Source: JAITWN01 sp964581365
GTDB taxonomy: Bacteria > Pseudomonadota > Gammaproteobacteria > SZUA-140
Length of the DNA stretch: 64,000 nt
Assembly: GCA_964581365.1 (NCBI GenBank)
Contig: CAZOOF010000004.1
Span: forward strand, 31,863 to 95,862
Direction of reading: 5' to 3'
Positions 16,353-26,297 of the stretch are shown piece after piece. A program made the position numbers and the translations under genes. The notes beneath the pieces were generated by a model that saw only the letters and a list, made by a program, of their open reading frames with translations, searched no databases and was not told the origin of the DNA. Each line of letters starts with the position of its first letter. The stretch's first letter is position 1.

Positions 16353-17111
16353 ATGGAAGATCCACAACGGCCGCAATCGACTCATTTCGGATTCGAGCAG
16401 GTTTCCGTACACGAAAAGGCACGTCGCGTGCGCGGCGTATTCGACTCGGTGGCGAACCGCTACGATCTGATGAACGATCTGATGTCTCTCGGCATCCATC
16501 GGATATGGAAACGCATCGCCATCGAGATGGCAGCGGTCGCACCGGGACAGCGCGTGCTCGATCTCGCCGCCGGCACCGGAGATCTCACCGCGGCGCTGGC
16601 GCGACGGGCAGGTGCATCGGGCAGCGTCATCGCCGCCGATATCAATGCCGCCATGCTGGAGATCGGAAGAAATCGGCTGATAGATCGCGGGATCGCCGGC
16701 ACGGTCGCTTACGCCCAGGCCGATGCCGAGCGCCTGCCCTTCGCCGATGACAGCTTCGATGTCGTCACCATGGCGTTCGGCCTGCGCAATGTCACCAACA
16801 AGGCGGCAGCCCTCCGCTCGATCCTGCGCGTGCTCAAGCCAGGCGGCAAACTGCTGGTCCTGGAGTTTTCTCACCCCCGGACCCGCCCTGTCGCCGCCCT
16901 CTATGACGTCTATTCCTTCCGCATGCTCCCGCTGATCGGACGCGTCGTTGCCGGCGATGAGAGCAGTTACCGTTACCTTGCCGAATCGATTCGCATGCAC
17001 CCCGATCAGGCCGCCCTGCAGGCGCTGATGGAAGAGGCGGGATACGCCCATTGCGACCACATCAATCTTTCGGCGGGAGTGGTGGCGATCCATCGCGGCT
17101 ACAAGGTCTGA
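16353..17111 (+). CDS. ubiE: UbiE, ubiquinone/menaquinone C-methyltransferase
   Basis: The 252-residue SAM-dependent enzyme makes the C-methylation step of ubiquinone (and menaquinone where present). The signatures are [19 protein letters not shown] and [14 protein letters not shown] at the N-terminus, motif [26 protein letters not shown] and the UbiE/COQ5 signature region ([14 protein letters not shown]). It lies 8 bases after DUF971 and 9 before ubiJ. Confidence 0.95.
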   Translation: MEDPQRPQSTHFGFEQVSVHEKARRVRGVFDSVANRYDLMNDLMSLGIHRIWKRIAIEMAAVAPGQRVLDLAAGTGDLTAALARRAGASGSVIAADINAAMLEIGRNRLIDRGIAGTVAYAQADAERLPFADDSFDVVTMAFGLRNVTNKAAALRSILRVLKPGGKLLVLEFSHPRTRPVAALYDVYSFRMLPLIGRVVAGDESSYRYLAESIRMHPDQAALQALMEEAGYAHCDHINLSAGVVAIHRGYKV

Positions 17112-17120
17112 CCCATTCTC

Positions 17121-17756
17121 ATGGAACCCGGTACGCTCCTGCAGGATACCAGCCTGAAGCTGCTCGAACGCTCGCTCAACAAGCTGCTATCCCTGGATGA
17201 AGACGCCTCGGAACGCCTGGCGCCGCTGCGCGGCAAGCTGATCGGGATCAGCACCAGGGCGCCAGCCTTGCGCTGTTATATCGAGGTGGATGACGGAGAG
17301 CTGCGCTTGCGCAGCGAGGCAGAGCGCGCACCGGACACCATCATCAGTGGTTCGACGCTGGCTCTGCTGCGTCACGGCCTCAGCGACGATGCCCAGGCAG
17401 CGCTGCAGCGTGGCGACATGCAGATCACCGGCGACCTGCAGGCGGGCACCGCGCTGCGCGCGCTGTTCGGAAAGCTGGACATCGATCTCGAAGAACAGAT
17501 GTCTCGCCTGACCGGCGATGTGCTCGCCCACCAGTTGGGCAATCTGGCGCGTGGCCTGCGCCGCTGGGCCGCGGACGGAGGCGATTCGCTCCGACATGCC
17601 CTGGGAGAGTATCTGCGCGAGGAATCGCGGATGCTCGCCGACCGCCATGACACCGCATCCTTCCTCGATGAAGTCGACGTTCTGCGCCACGATGTCGACC
17701 GGCTCCAGCAGCGGATAGCCCGGCTGCAGAGGCGGCGCGGAGAGACCGGCAAATGA
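17121..17756 (+). CDS. ubiJ: UbiJ, SCP2-domain ubiquinone biosynthesis accessory factor
   Basis: The 211-residue protein has an N-terminal SCP2 lipid-binding domain (about 15-110, with [20 protein letters not shown] and [20 protein letters not shown]) and a C-terminal helical, coiled-coil tail (about 165-210, [20 protein letters not shown]). UbiJ, with UbiK, organises the soluble Ubi enzymes that act on the polyprenyl intermediates. The stop overlaps the ubiB start by four bases (ATGA). The ubiE-ubiJ-ubiB order is standard. Confidence 0.92.
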   Translation: MEPGTLLQDTSLKLLERSLNKLLSLDEDASERLAPLRGKLIGISTRAPALRCYIEVDDGELRLRSEAERAPDTIISGSTLALLRHGLSDDAQAALQRGDMQITGDLQAGTALRALFGKLDIDLEEQMSRLTGDVLAHQLGNLARGLRRWAADGGDSLRHALGEYLREESRMLADRHDTASFLDEVDVLRHDVDRLQQRIARLQRRRGETGK

Positions 17757-19408
17757 TCGGAAGACCGGGCCAGATCCTGCGCCTGCTCCACATCAATCTG
17801 GTCCTGGTCCGCCACGGACTGGATGAGATCATACTGGATCTGCCACTTTTCCGGCCGGTGCGCTTCGTTGCCTATCTGCTCCCCTGGAACTGGTTCCGGC
17901 GTCAGCGTGAACCTCGGGCGCCGCGCATCCGGCGCACCCTGGAGGATCTCGGACCGATCTTCGTCAAGTTCGGTCAGATCCTGTCGACTCGTCGGGATCT
18001 GCTGCCGGACGATATCGCCGAGGAGCTGGCGCAGCTGCAGGACAATGTGCCGCCCTTCCCCGGCAGCGTGGCGCGCGCCATCGTAGAGGATGCGTACGGA
18101 AAGCCGCTCAACGAAATCTTCCGCAACTTCGACACCGAACCGTTTGCCTCCGCATCGATCGCGCAGGTGCACGCGGCAACCCTCCTCGATGGCAAGGAGG
18201 TGATCGTCAAGGTCGTGCGCCCAGGCATCGATCGTCTGATCCGGCGCGACGTCGAGTTGATGAAGATCATCGCCGGATACGTCGAGCGCTACTGGTCCGA
18301 AGGCCCGCGGCTGCGTCCCAGAGAGGTGGTGGCCGAGTACGAGAAGACGATCATGGACGAGCTCGATCTCGTCCGCGAAGCATCGAACGCTTCCCAGCTG
18401 CGCCGTAACTTCCTCGACTCACCGATGCTTTATGTCCCGGAAGTGTACTGGCCCTGGACTCGGCAGAATGTCATGGTCATGGAGCGCATCCACGGTACGC
18501 CGATCGGCGACATCGATAAGCTGCGCGAGCAGGGCATAGACTTCCGCCGCCTGTCGGAGCGCGGCGTGGAAATTTTCTTCACCCAGGTGTTCCGTCACAA
18601 TTTTTTCCATGCGGACATGCACCCGGGCAATATCTTCGTCAGCCCCCAGGGCCAGTACATCGCCGTGGATTTCGGCATCATGGGCACCCTGAGCGCCGAG
18701 GATCAGCGCTATCTGGCGGAGAACTTCCTTGCCTTCTTCAACCGTGACTACCGCCGCGTCGCTGAACTGCATGTACAGTCCGAATGGGTGCCGAAGCATA
18801 CCCGTGTCGACGAATTTGAGTCTGCGATCCGCGCGGTGTGCGAGCCGATATTCGAACGGCCGCTCAAGGATATTTCCTTCGGCCGCCTGCTGCTCAACCT
18901 GTTCCAGACCGCGCGGCGTTTCGACGCGAGAGTGCAGCCGCAACTGGTTCTGCTGCAGAAGACGCTGCTCAACATCGAGGGACTGGGACGTCAGCTGTAC
19001 CCCGATCTCGATCTGTGGCAGACCGCAAAGCCCTTCCTCGAGCGCTGGATGCAGGAACATCGCGGGCTGCCCGGCATCGTCGCCTCGCTGCGCGAACGCG
19101 CCCCACGCTGGGCGATGCAGCTTCCCGAACTGCCGGATCTGGTCTACGACACGCTGAAGATGGTGCGGGAGGAGCGACTGCGACTGGAATGGCATTCACG
19201 GCAGCTGACCGAAGTCGAGGCTAGCCTCCGTCGCAACCATCGCGGGATGGTCTGGGCGATTACCGGCGCGGCGCTGCTGATCTGCGGCGCACTGCTGTGG
19301 ACCGGAGCCCCGGCCGAGGCGAGGCGCCGCGCCGGAGCCCCCCCCCTAGCCGGGCTAGCCCGGGGCGTCGGGGCGTTCGCCCTGCTCAGAGGGCGCGTCA
19401 TGGGGTGA
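17753..19408 (+). CDS. ubiB: UbiB, atypical kinase-like ubiquinone biosynthesis protein
   Basis: The 551-residue protein belongs to the ABC1/ADCK/UbiB family. The KxGQ-type motif is [11 protein letters not shown], the Ala-rich loop is [11 protein letters not shown], and catalytic-loop residues appear in [12 protein letters not shown] and VDFGIMG. Family members have ATPase activity and are thought to help extract lipid intermediates from the membrane. The C-terminus holds a hydrophobic segment (about 500-520, [18 protein letters not shown]) then a low-complexity tail rich in Ala, Gly and Arg. The last 54 bases overlap the end of the convergent DJ-1 gene. Confidence 0.94.
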   Translation: MIGRPGQILRLLHINLVLVRHGLDEIILDLPLFRPVRFVAYLLPWNWFRRQREPRAPRIRRTLEDLGPIFVKFGQILSTRRDLLPDDIAEELAQLQDNVPPFPGSVARAIVEDAYGKPLNEIFRNFDTEPFASASIAQVHAATLLDGKEVIVKVVRPGIDRLIRRDVELMKIIAGYVERYWSEGPRLRPREVVAEYEKTIMDELDLVREASNASQLRRNFLDSPMLYVPEVYWPWTRQNVMVMERIHGTPIGDIDKLREQGIDFRRLSERGVEIFFTQVFRHNFFHADMHPGNIFVSPQGQYIAVDFGIMGTLSAEDQRYLAENFLAFFNRDYRRVAELHVQSEWVPKHTRVDEFESAIRAVCEPIFERPLKDISFGRLLLNLFQTARRFDARVQPQLVLLQKTLLNIEGLGRQLYPDLDLWQTAKPFLERWMQEHRGLPGIVASLRERAPRWAMQLPELPDLVYDTLKMVREERLRLEWHSRQLTEVEASLRRNHRGMVWAITGAALLICGALLWTGAPAEARRRAGAPPLAGLARGVGAFALLRGRVMG

Positions 19409-19969
19409 GGGGGGAGCGGCCGGACGCTGCAGTTCGTCTTCCACCTGCCTGCGCACCTGCGATCCCGCCAGCCGCTCGATCAGCGCCAGCGCGAAATCCA
19501 TCGCCGTTCCAGGCCCGCGTGAGGTCACCACCGGGCCGTCGATGACCACATCCTCCCGGGTAATCTCGACACCAGCCAGGGACTCCTTCTCCAGCACGCC
19601 CGGAAAAGCGGTCACGCGCCGACCGCGCAACAGGCCCGCCCTGGCCAGCACCAGCGGCGCGGCACAGATCGCAGCCGCGTGCCCGCCCTGATCGACGACC
19701 CGATCGAGCAGTGTGCGAACTCGGGGGTCGTCGGCAAGGTTATTGGACCCCGGCTGGCCGCCTGGCAGCACGACCATGTCGTAATCGCGCTCCAGCGCCT
19801 CGTCCAGGGTGATATCCGGAACCAGCCGCGTGCCGCGACTGGCGGTTACCACCCCCTCCTCGAGTCCGGCCGTTTCGACATCCTGGCCGGCGCGGCGCAG
19901 CAGATCGATCACCGTCACCGCCTCCAATTCCTCGCAGCCCTGGGCTAACGGAACCAGTATCCTTGCCAT
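19355..19969 (-). CDS. DJ-1/PfpI family protein (YajL-like)
   Basis: The 204-residue protein has the DJ-1 superfamily fold: [18 protein letters not shown] with the conserved Glu, [12 protein letters not shown], and the nucleophile elbow Cys in [11 protein letters not shown]. Relatives include YajL/ThiJ proteins that protect against protein damage. I use ATG 19969, which follows GAAGGAGG; the open frame upstream is not needed. The C-terminus carries about 25 extra residues rich in Pro and Ala ([20 protein letters not shown]) encoded largely by the stretch that overlaps ubiB. Confidence 0.88.
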   Translation of the reverse strand: MARILVPLAQGCEELEAVTVIDLLRRAGQDVETAGLEEGVVTASRGTRLVPDITLDEALERDYDMVVLPGGQPGSNNLADDPRVRTLLDRVVDQGGHAAAICAAPLVLARAGLLRGRRVTAFPGVLEKESLAGVEITREDVVIDGPVVTSRGPGTAMDFALALIERLAGSQVRRQVEDELQRPAAPPSPHDAPSEQGERPDAPG

Positions 19970-20012
19970 TTGCACGCCTCCTTCAGTGCCATCCGCTGAC
20001 CCGTGCAGCGGC

Positions 20013-20813
20013 TCAGAATTCTGCTCCTTCTGCGCCTGCGAACACAGCCCCGGCCTCCCGCGCCTCACGACTCTGGATCAGTCGTGACACGGATACCAGC
20101 GCGACACCCTCCGCTTCCAGTTCGGGCAGTCGCCGCTCGAGAAATTCTACCGTCTCCGGATAGGGGTGGGCGATGGCGATCGCACTGCCGCGCTGCCGGG
20201 CGAGGCGCAGCAGTCGCTGAAACTGAAAGGCAATCGCGTCCGGATCGCGACTCGCGTCCAGGAACACATCACGCCGCGCACTGGGCAGGCGGTTTGCGGC
20301 GGCGACCTGCCAGGCAACACTGCGAACACTGGTGTAGCTGTCGACGAAATAAAGCCCCTCGCGCTGGCGCAGCTCCTCCATCAGCCACTGCATCCGCAGC
20401 GGGGACTGGGTCAGGAGACTGCCCATATGGTTGTTCACCCCCCGCGCCTGCGGCACGGCTGCCAATCCTGCCTGCAGCAGCCCGACGAAGGTGTCCCGAC
20501 TCATGCTCATGTCGAGAAACTCATCGCCGCTCGCTGCTTCCGCCAAGGCTTCCATGGGCATGTGCAGCATCACTTCCTTGCCAAATGCGTCCGCCAGCCC
20601 GGCGAGGCGGGCGGCATGAGGCGCGTGGGGGAGAAAGGCGCAGGTGACGGCGCCGGGAAGGTCTATCACTCGCCTGTCGAGGCCGGGACGATGGCCAAGA
20701 TCATCGACGATGATGGCGATGAGCGGGCGCTCCTCGCCTAGCGCGAACGGGACCTGGAGAAGCGCGGCGATAACAAACAGCGCAGCCACCCGGCGCAGGA
20801 AGGCGGAAGCCAT
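20013..20813 (-). CDS. Divergent polysaccharide deacetylase family protein (YibQ-like), exported
   Basis: The 266-residue protein has a signal peptide (MASAFLRRVAALFVIAALL, cleavage near Ala-Leu-Gly-Glu at about 27) and the divergent deacetylase core: IAIIVDDLGHR with the Asp-Asp, HAARLAGLADAFGKEVMLHMPM, and GVNNHMGSLLT. The family is linked to envelope maintenance and is usually beside envC, ctpA and gpmI, as here. I chose ATG 20813, which follows CGGAGGGCGG. It lies downstream of ctpA in the same direction with a gap of about 55 bases. Confidence 0.88.
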   Translation of the reverse strand: MASAFLRRVAALFVIAALLQVPFALGEERPLIAIIVDDLGHRPGLDRRVIDLPGAVTCAFLPHAPHAARLAGLADAFGKEVMLHMPMEALAEAASGDEFLDMSMSRDTFVGLLQAGLAAVPQARGVNNHMGSLLTQSPLRMQWLMEELRQREGLYFVDSYTSVRSVAWQVAAANRLPSARRDVFLDASRDPDAIAFQFQRLLRLARQRGSAIAIAHPYPETVEFLERRLPELEAEGVALVSVSRLIQSREAREAGAVFAGAEGAEF

Positions 20814-20868
20814 GCATCCGCCCTCCGAACGCCAGGCGAGGACCGGCCGCATGGCCGCCCGCACAGGA

Positions 20869-22188
20869 TCAGGAACGCTGTTTCATGATGGCCAGCCCCT
20901 TGAGCAGATTCAATGCCTCATAGAGCTGGTAGTCATCAGCCGCACTCGAAGACTTCGGCTTGTCAGACGTGTTTTCCGGAGCTGCCGGCTTGGTGTCCGC
21001 TTCGCGCCCGTTGCCGAGATGGCGGGACAGGTCGCTCTCCTTGACCGCGCTGATCCCATTGTCATCGGCAGCCGCCAGACGCATGTTCTCCAGTTGGATA
21101 TCCGGCGTGATTCCTTCAGCCTGGATCGAGCGACCTGATGGCGTGAAGTAACGCGCGGTCGTCAGCTTGAGGGCAGTGCCGTTGTTCATCGGCAGAATGG
21201 TCTGCACTGAGCCCTTGCCGAAGGTACGGTTCCCCATGATGATGGCGCGCTTGTGATCCTGCAGAGCGCCGGCGACGATCTCGCTGGCCGAGGCCGAACC
21301 GACGTTCACCAGCACCACGATCGGCGCGCCATCGAGCACATCGCCCGGCGTCGCGCTGAACTCGATCCGGGAACCCTCTGTCCGGCCCTCGGTGTAGACG
21401 ATCATGCCTTTGGTCAGGAAAGCATCGGACACATCGACAGCGGCGTTGAGCACGCCCCCGGGGTTGTTGCGCAGATCGAGGACCAGACCCTGCAGCGGCT
21501 CACCGTTCTGCTCACGCAGGGAAGCGATGCCCTGCAGCATATTGTCGCCGGTGCCGGACTGGAACTGCGTGATGCGCAGATAGCCGAAGCCCTGCTCGAG
21601 CAGTTCGCTGCGCACGCTCTTGACCTTGATGACCGCGCGGGTGATAGTCGTCTTGATCGGCGCGCTCAGCCCTTCGCGCACGATGGTCAGGGTGATATCG
21701 GTGCCCGGCTTGCCGCGCATGATATCGACGGCTTCCTTGAGCGTCAGGCCCTTGACCGGGGTATCGTCGAGTCGCACGATGAGATCGCCCGCCTCCACTC
21801 CCGCCCGCTGGGCCGGCGTATCGTCGATCGGCGCGATCACCTTGACGAATCCATCCTCCATCCCGACCTCGATACCGAGGCCGCCGAACTCACCGCTGGT
21901 GCCGACCTGCAGTTCCGAATACGCATCACGGTCCAGGAACGACGAATGGGGATCGAGTCCGGAGAGCATGCCGCGGACGGCGTTGTCGATCAGATCCTTG
22001 TCGTCGACCGACTCGACGTAATTATTCTTGATGCTGGCGAAAACATCGGTAAACGTGCGCAGTTCCTCCAGCGGCAACGGCGCGCGGACGTTCTCCCGCT
22101 CGGCGAAGACGCCCTGGCCGATGCTGAGCGACACGCCCAGCCCCAGGCCCAGCATCAGCACCAGAATACTCTTTCTCGTCTGTTTCAT
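20869..22188 (-). CDS. Carboxyl-terminal processing protease (S41 family, CtpA-like)
   Basis: The 439-residue periplasmic protease has an N-terminal signal/anchor (residues 7-28), an S41 N-terminal helical region, a PDZ domain (about 95-170, GLGIEVGMEDGFVKVIAPID) and a catalytic domain with Ser in GSASASEIVAGALQD and the Lys in TFGKGSVQT, the usual Ser-Lys pair. The C-terminus is a charged, Ser/Pro-rich tail followed by YQLYEALNLLKGLA. CtpA enzymes process penicillin-binding proteins and cell-wall hydrolases; placement beside envC fits that role. Confidence 0.92.
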   Translation of the reverse strand: MKQTRKSILVLMLGLGLGVSLSIGQGVFAERENVRAPLPLEELRTFTDVFASIKNNYVESVDDKDLIDNAVRGMLSGLDPHSSFLDRDAYSELQVGTSGEFGGLGIEVGMEDGFVKVIAPIDDTPAQRAGVEAGDLIVRLDDTPVKGLTLKEAVDIMRGKPGTDITLTIVREGLSAPIKTTITRAVIKVKSVRSELLEQGFGYLRITQFQSGTGDNMLQGIASLREQNGEPLQGLVLDLRNNPGGVLNAAVDVSDAFLTKGMIVYTEGRTEGSRIEFSATPGDVLDGAPIVVLVNVGSASASEIVAGALQDHKRAIIMGNRTFGKGSVQTILPMNNGTALKLTTARYFTPSGRSIQAEGITPDIQLENMRLAAADDNGISAVKESDLSRHLGNGREADTKPAAPENTSDKPKSSSAADDYQLYEALNLLKGLAIMKQRS

Positions 22189-22281
22189 CTGTTTGCCTCT
22201 GGACGTGTATCGGCCACGTCCGCGATTGGATCAGGATAGAAGTTCCGGACCGGAATTTGCTTCAGTTTATCAGAAACCCCT

Positions 22282-23517
22282 TCAACCTTTGGAGGATCCG
22301 GAGTTGGGCAGCGCCCGGCACCACACCGCAGGATTGTCGGGAACGCCCTTGTGGCGGATCTCGAAATACAGACCGGGCCGGGGCTGGCCACCACTGCTGC
22401 CCACCGTAGCAATCACTTCGCCCGCGCGCACCCGGTCACCCACCGCCTTGTACAAACTCTGGTTGTGTCCGTAGAGGCTCATGTAGCCGCCCCCATGGTC
22501 GATGATCACAAGCAGACCGAATCCTCGCATCCAGTCAGCGAAGACCACCCGCCCATGGTAAATCGAGCGCACTTCGGCTCCCTCCTCGGCATCGATGAGA
22601 GTGCCGCGCCAGTTCATCCTTTCCACTTCCCGGCTGGCACCGAAACGCGCCGCGATTTTCCCCTGCACCGGCCATGGCAGCCTGCCTTTCAGGCTGGCAA
22701 AGGAGGCGTTTCCGGGAAGGTCGAACCCGGGCGGCAGCTCGCGGATCGTCGCCTGCAGGCGATCTACCAGCGCGGCCAGCGCCTGTTCGTCCTCCCGGAG
22801 CGCATCGAGGCGGCGTTCCCTGGTGGCGATATCGCGCTCCAGCCGGGCGAGCGTCTTCTGTCGCGCTTCGCGCTGCTCCCCCAGCGCGTTCAGCTGCCGC
22901 GCACGCTCGGCACGAAGCGATTCCAGCCGTTCCTGTTCCGCGCGAATTCCCGCGCGCAAGCCGGCAATCTCCGCAGCGACGGCGCGAAACGACTCCATCC
23001 GCTCGATACGGGCCCGGTTGAAGTAATCGTAGTACTGGAGGGTGCGCCCAAGGCTGGAGGGATCATGCTGATTGAAGATGATCTTCAGATGGCTATCGTG
23101 GCCCATGGCGTATGCCGCCACGAGCTGCCGCTCGAGCGCTTCGCGCTGGCCTGACAGTTCGGCTTCGGCTCGCCGGCCTTCTTCCTCGAGTCGCGCCAGC
23201 TCCGCCGCCCCGACCCGCCGCCGCTCGTCCAGTTCGCGCAGTGTCCGGCTGAGCCGGCCGATTTCGGTTTCGCTCTTGCGCAGCTCTTCCCGCAGTTTTG
23301 CCTGCTGATCCCGCGCGCCCGAAAGGGTATCGCTCAGCTTTCCAATCTCGCGGCGCAGTTCCTCGAGACGCTGACGTTCACGGGCCGCCTCGTCATCCGC
23401 TTGCGCCATCGGCCAACCCAATGAGGAGGCGAAAAGCGCACCGAGAAGCAGATGATGCAGCCGTCCGTTCTCCGGCCACAGCAGCCCGCGCAGGCGAACT
23501 GAGCGGCGCGGGCTCAT
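22282..23517 (-). CDS. envC: EnvC, murein hydrolase activator
   Basis: The 411-residue exported protein activates amidases AmiA/AmiB at the division site. It has a signal sequence (about 20-40), a long coiled coil (about 45-275, Glu/Arg/Leu-rich, binds FtsX) and a C-terminal LytM domain (about 290-400). The LytM domain is degenerate as in EnvC: NWRGTLIDAEEGAEV lacks the first zinc-binding His of active endopeptidases, while DHGGGYMSLYGHNQ and GSSGGQPRPGLYFEIR are typical of the activator. The start is about 30 bases after the gpmI stop in the same direction. Confidence 0.93.
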   Translation of the reverse strand: MSPRRSVRLRGLLWPENGRLHHLLLGALFASSLGWPMAQADDEAARERQRLEELRREIGKLSDTLSGARDQQAKLREELRKSETEIGRLSRTLRELDERRRVGAAELARLEEEGRRAEAELSGQREALERQLVAAYAMGHDSHLKIIFNQHDPSSLGRTLQYYDYFNRARIERMESFRAVAAEIAGLRAGIRAEQERLESLRAERARQLNALGEQREARQKTLARLERDIATRERRLDALREDEQALAALVDRLQATIRELPPGFDLPGNASFASLKGRLPWPVQGKIAARFGASREVERMNWRGTLIDAEEGAEVRSIYHGRVVFADWMRGFGLLVIIDHGGGYMSLYGHNQSLYKAVGDRVRAGEVIATVGSSGGQPRPGLYFEIRHKGVPDNPAVWCRALPNSGSSKG

Positions 23518-23545
23518 TCGCCGACGCCCGACCGATCCCGGCGCA

Positions 23546-25108
23546 TCAGTCCTCGACCAGCTCCACCAGCGGCTGCCCGTCCATCTCCGCCGGCTTGCCG
23601 ACCCCCATCAGATAAAGCATCGTCGGGGCGATGTCCGACAGCGCTCCTTGGCCCTGCCGCAGGATGCGTGCCGGACGGCCGACGTACACGAAAGGCACCG
23701 GGTTGGAAGTATGCGCGGTATGGCTCTGGCCGGTGGTTTCATCCGTCATGCGCTCGGCGTTGCCATGATCCGCGGTGACGATCATTTCGCCGCCGACCTT
23801 GCGCAAGGCCTCGTAGATGCGCCCTAGGCAGGTGTCCAGAGTTTCGATCGCCTGCACCGCGGCATCGAAATTTCCGGTATGACCCACCATGTCGGCATTG
23901 GCGAAATTGCAGATGATCACATCGAAGCGCTCGGCAGTGATTGCGTCGACGAGGCGATCGGTCACTTCCGGCGCGCTCATTTCGGGCTGCAGATCATAGG
24001 TGGCCACGCGAGGCGAAGGCACCAGTATGCGTTCTTCGCCGTCGAAGACCCGATCGGCGCCACCGTCGAAGAAGAAGGTGACGTGCGCGTACTTTTCGGT
24101 CTCGGCAACGCGCAGCTGAGTCATGCCGAGGTGCTCGAGCCACTCGCCCATGACCTTTTCAATGCGCCCCTGAGGGAAAGCGACCGGAACGGCAAAGTCC
24201 TTGCTGTACTCGGTGAGCGTGACGAACTCCTGCAGTCGCGGCGCCGTACGCTCGAAGCCTGCAAAGGGCTCCTCGACGAAGGCGCGCGTGATCTGCCGCG
24301 CACGGTCGGCGCGGAAATTCATGAACACGACCAGGTCGCCCTCCCCGATCCGCACCGGCTCACCGTCGCGCGCGATGGCGATCGGCCTGACGAACTCATC
24401 GCTTTCGCCGCGTTCGTACGCCTGCTCGAGCGCCTGCAGCGGATCAGCGGCCACATATTCGGCCCGCCCCTCGGCCAGCAAGTCGTAGGCAAGCCGGGTC
24501 CTTTCCCAGCGGCTGTCCCGGTCCATGGCGTAATAGCGCCCGATCATGGAAGCCAGATGACCGCCGCCGAGCTCGTTCGCAAGCTCCATGGCGGCCGCAA
24601 TATTCGCCGCGGCGCTGCGCGGGGGCGTATCCCGGCCATCGAGGAATGCATGCAGATGAATTCTGCGCGGGTCCACCCGCCGCGCCGCCAGGCGGAGCAT
24701 GGCGTGCATATGCTCTTGGCGGGAGTGTACGCCGCCCTCCGACAGCAGGCCGAGCACGTGCACCGATCGACCAGAGGCGGCGACCCGCTCCAGGGCTTCG
24801 TTCAGCACCGGATTGGCATCGAAATCGCCAAGCTCGATCGCGCGGTCGATACGGGTAATCTCCTGATAGACCACCCTGCCGGCACCCATGTTGAGGTGGC
24901 CGACTTCGGAGTTGCCCATCTGATCGGCAGGCAGCCCGACATAATTGCCGGATCCCTGGATCAGGGTGCGGGGATAATCCTTCCACAGGCGATCCCAGGT
25001 TGGCTTGCGCGCGGCTAGGATGGCATTGCCTTGCGGGTCTTCGCTGTATCCCCAACCATCCAGGATGAGCAGCGCGAGCGGTCGCGGTCGTTTCTTGTTG
25101 TCCACCAT
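23546..25108 (-). CDS. gpmI: 2,3-bisphosphoglycerate-independent phosphoglycerate mutase
   Basis: The 520-residue Mn-dependent enzyme interconverts 3- and 2-phosphoglycerate in glycolysis. The catalytic Ser lies in QMGNSEVGHLNMGAGR, and the alkaline-phosphatase-like metal residues appear in LILDGWG, DGRDTPPRSA, NFANADMVGHTG and VTADHGNAE. It is first of a minus-strand run gpmI-envC-ctpA-deacetylase, the usual gammaproteobacterial order. Confidence 0.95.
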   Translation of the reverse strand: MVDNKKRPRPLALLILDGWGYSEDPQGNAILAARKPTWDRLWKDYPRTLIQGSGNYVGLPADQMGNSEVGHLNMGAGRVVYQEITRIDRAIELGDFDANPVLNEALERVAASGRSVHVLGLLSEGGVHSRQEHMHAMLRLAARRVDPRRIHLHAFLDGRDTPPRSAAANIAAAMELANELGGGHLASMIGRYYAMDRDSRWERTRLAYDLLAEGRAEYVAADPLQALEQAYERGESDEFVRPIAIARDGEPVRIGEGDLVVFMNFRADRARQITRAFVEEPFAGFERTAPRLQEFVTLTEYSKDFAVPVAFPQGRIEKVMGEWLEHLGMTQLRVAETEKYAHVTFFFDGGADRVFDGEERILVPSPRVATYDLQPEMSAPEVTDRLVDAITAERFDVIICNFANADMVGHTGNFDAAVQAIETLDTCLGRIYEALRKVGGEMIVTADHGNAERMTDETTGQSHTAHTSNPVPFVYVGRPARILRQGQGALSDIAPTMLYLMGVGKPAEMDGQPLVELVED

Positions 25109-25140
25109 GTGAAATCTAGACGAAGTTTAAGGTCTTGTAT

Positions 25141-25162
25141 ACCGGCCGTGCTGCTGGCCGGT
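25141..25162. promoter_or_regulatory. Inverted repeat between gpmI and the rhodanese gene
   Basis: ACCGGCC (25141-25147) and GGCCGGT (25156-25162) form a perfect 7-bp inverted repeat around an 8-base loop in the 126-base divergent intergenic region. It could be an operator or a hairpin in a leader. No T tract follows, so it is not a typical terminator. Confidence 0.35.
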
Positions 25163-25234
25163 GGTACGAGGCCGGGATATCGAATAAGCTAATGCGTTTT
25201 TCACCGCCATCCGGCGCAGCGCAGAACCGCACCA

Positions 25235-25675
25235 ATGGAAAATCTCGGAACCTTCATTCTCGACAACTGGTATCTGTTCCTGGCGCTCATTGTAATCCTT
25301 GGCCTGCTGTTCGTGAATCTCGGCAAGGGTCGGTTGCTCGGTTTTACTGAAGTCGGCCCAGTCCAGGCTGTCGAACTGATCAACCATGAGAACGCGTTGC
25401 CGCTCGACGTTCGCGCCGACGACGAGTTCGCCAAGGGCCACATCGTCGGATCCATCAACATCCCGTTTGCGCTGCTGGACAGCCGCATGGAAGACCTTCA
25501 GCCTCATCGCGACCGCCCGCTGCTGGTGTATTGCGAAAGCGGGCGGCAGGCGGCGCACGCCTGCGCCCGGCTGCGCAGCGCCGGCTTCGAGCCGGTCCAC
25601 AAGCTGCGGGGCGGATTGATGGCCTGGCGCAGCGCGGGACTGCCGCTGGAGCGCGGGACCGGGAAAGGAACATAG
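25235..25675 (+). CDS. Membrane-anchored rhodanese-like protein (YibN-like)
   Basis: The 146-residue protein has one N-terminal transmembrane helix (about 12-30, LFLALIVILGLLFVNLG) and a rhodanese domain (about 38-140) with active-loop Cys in VYCESGRQAAH and the LDVRADDEFAKGHI motif. Rhodaneses transfer sulfane sulfur; YibN is found beside secB in many gammaproteobacteria. The gene order gpmI / yibN-secB-gpsA matches that of E. coli. Confidence 0.9.
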   Translation: MENLGTFILDNWYLFLALIVILGLLFVNLGKGRLLGFTEVGPVQAVELINHENALPLDVRADDEFAKGHIVGSINIPFALLDSRMEDLQPHRDRPLLVYCESGRQAAHACARLRSAGFEPVHKLRGGLMAWRSAGLPLERGTGKGT

Positions 25676-25760
25676 TACGTAGGGAAACTCCGTGCTATCG
25701 TAATCCGCTGTCGCGGAGCGACATATCGCCCGCTATTTTTCACCAAGAGGAAAACCCGGC

Positions 25761-26261
25761 ATGGCCGAAACAAGCAATTCGAGCACCGATAACGGCCAGG
25801 CGGCCGGCAACCAGAAAACGTTTGCCATCCGCCGCCTCTATACTCGCGATATCTCTTTTGAAAGCCCGAACGCGCCGCAGATCTTCAACGAGGAGAAATG
25901 GACGCCCGACGTCAACATGAACCTGCAGAATCAGGCGCGCGCGATGGGCGGCGAGTTCTACGAGGTAACGGTTACCATCACCATCACGGTGAAACTCGGT
26001 GAGCGCGTCGCGTATCTGGTTGAAGTACAGCAGGCAGGCGAATTCCAAGCCACCGGCTTTGAAGGCGAAGAACTGCGTCAGCTGCTCGGCATCTATTGCC
26101 CGGGCGTGCTTTATCCGTTCCTGCGTGAAACGGTCGCCAGCCTGGTAGCCAAGGGCGGCTTCCCTCCCCTGATGCTTGCGCCGGTCAATTTCGACGCGCT
26201 GTACCTCCAGCATCAGCAAAGCCAGAAGGCGGAGCAGTCGCAGCAGCCCGCCGACGCCTGA
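25761..26261 (+). CDS. secB: SecB, protein-export chaperone
   Basis: The 166-residue protein keeps presecretory proteins unfolded and delivers them to SecA. The conserved FAIRRLYTRDISFESPNAP, NEEKWTPDVNMNL, YEVTVTITITVKL and the C-terminal region CPGVLYPFLRETVASLVAKGGFPPLML are all present; the last is split here as CPGVLYPFLRETVAS and GGFPPLML. The tail is short and Gln-rich. Confidence 0.95.
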   Translation: MAETSNSSTDNGQAAGNQKTFAIRRLYTRDISFESPNAPQIFNEEKWTPDVNMNLQNQARAMGGEFYEVTVTITITVKLGERVAYLVEVQQAGEFQATGFEGEELRQLLGIYCPGVLYPFLRETVASLVAKGGFPPLMLAPVNFDALYLQHQQSQKAEQSQQPADA

Positions 26262-26297
26262 TCCACCGGGCAGCAACCCGGCATCGCACTGGAACAG

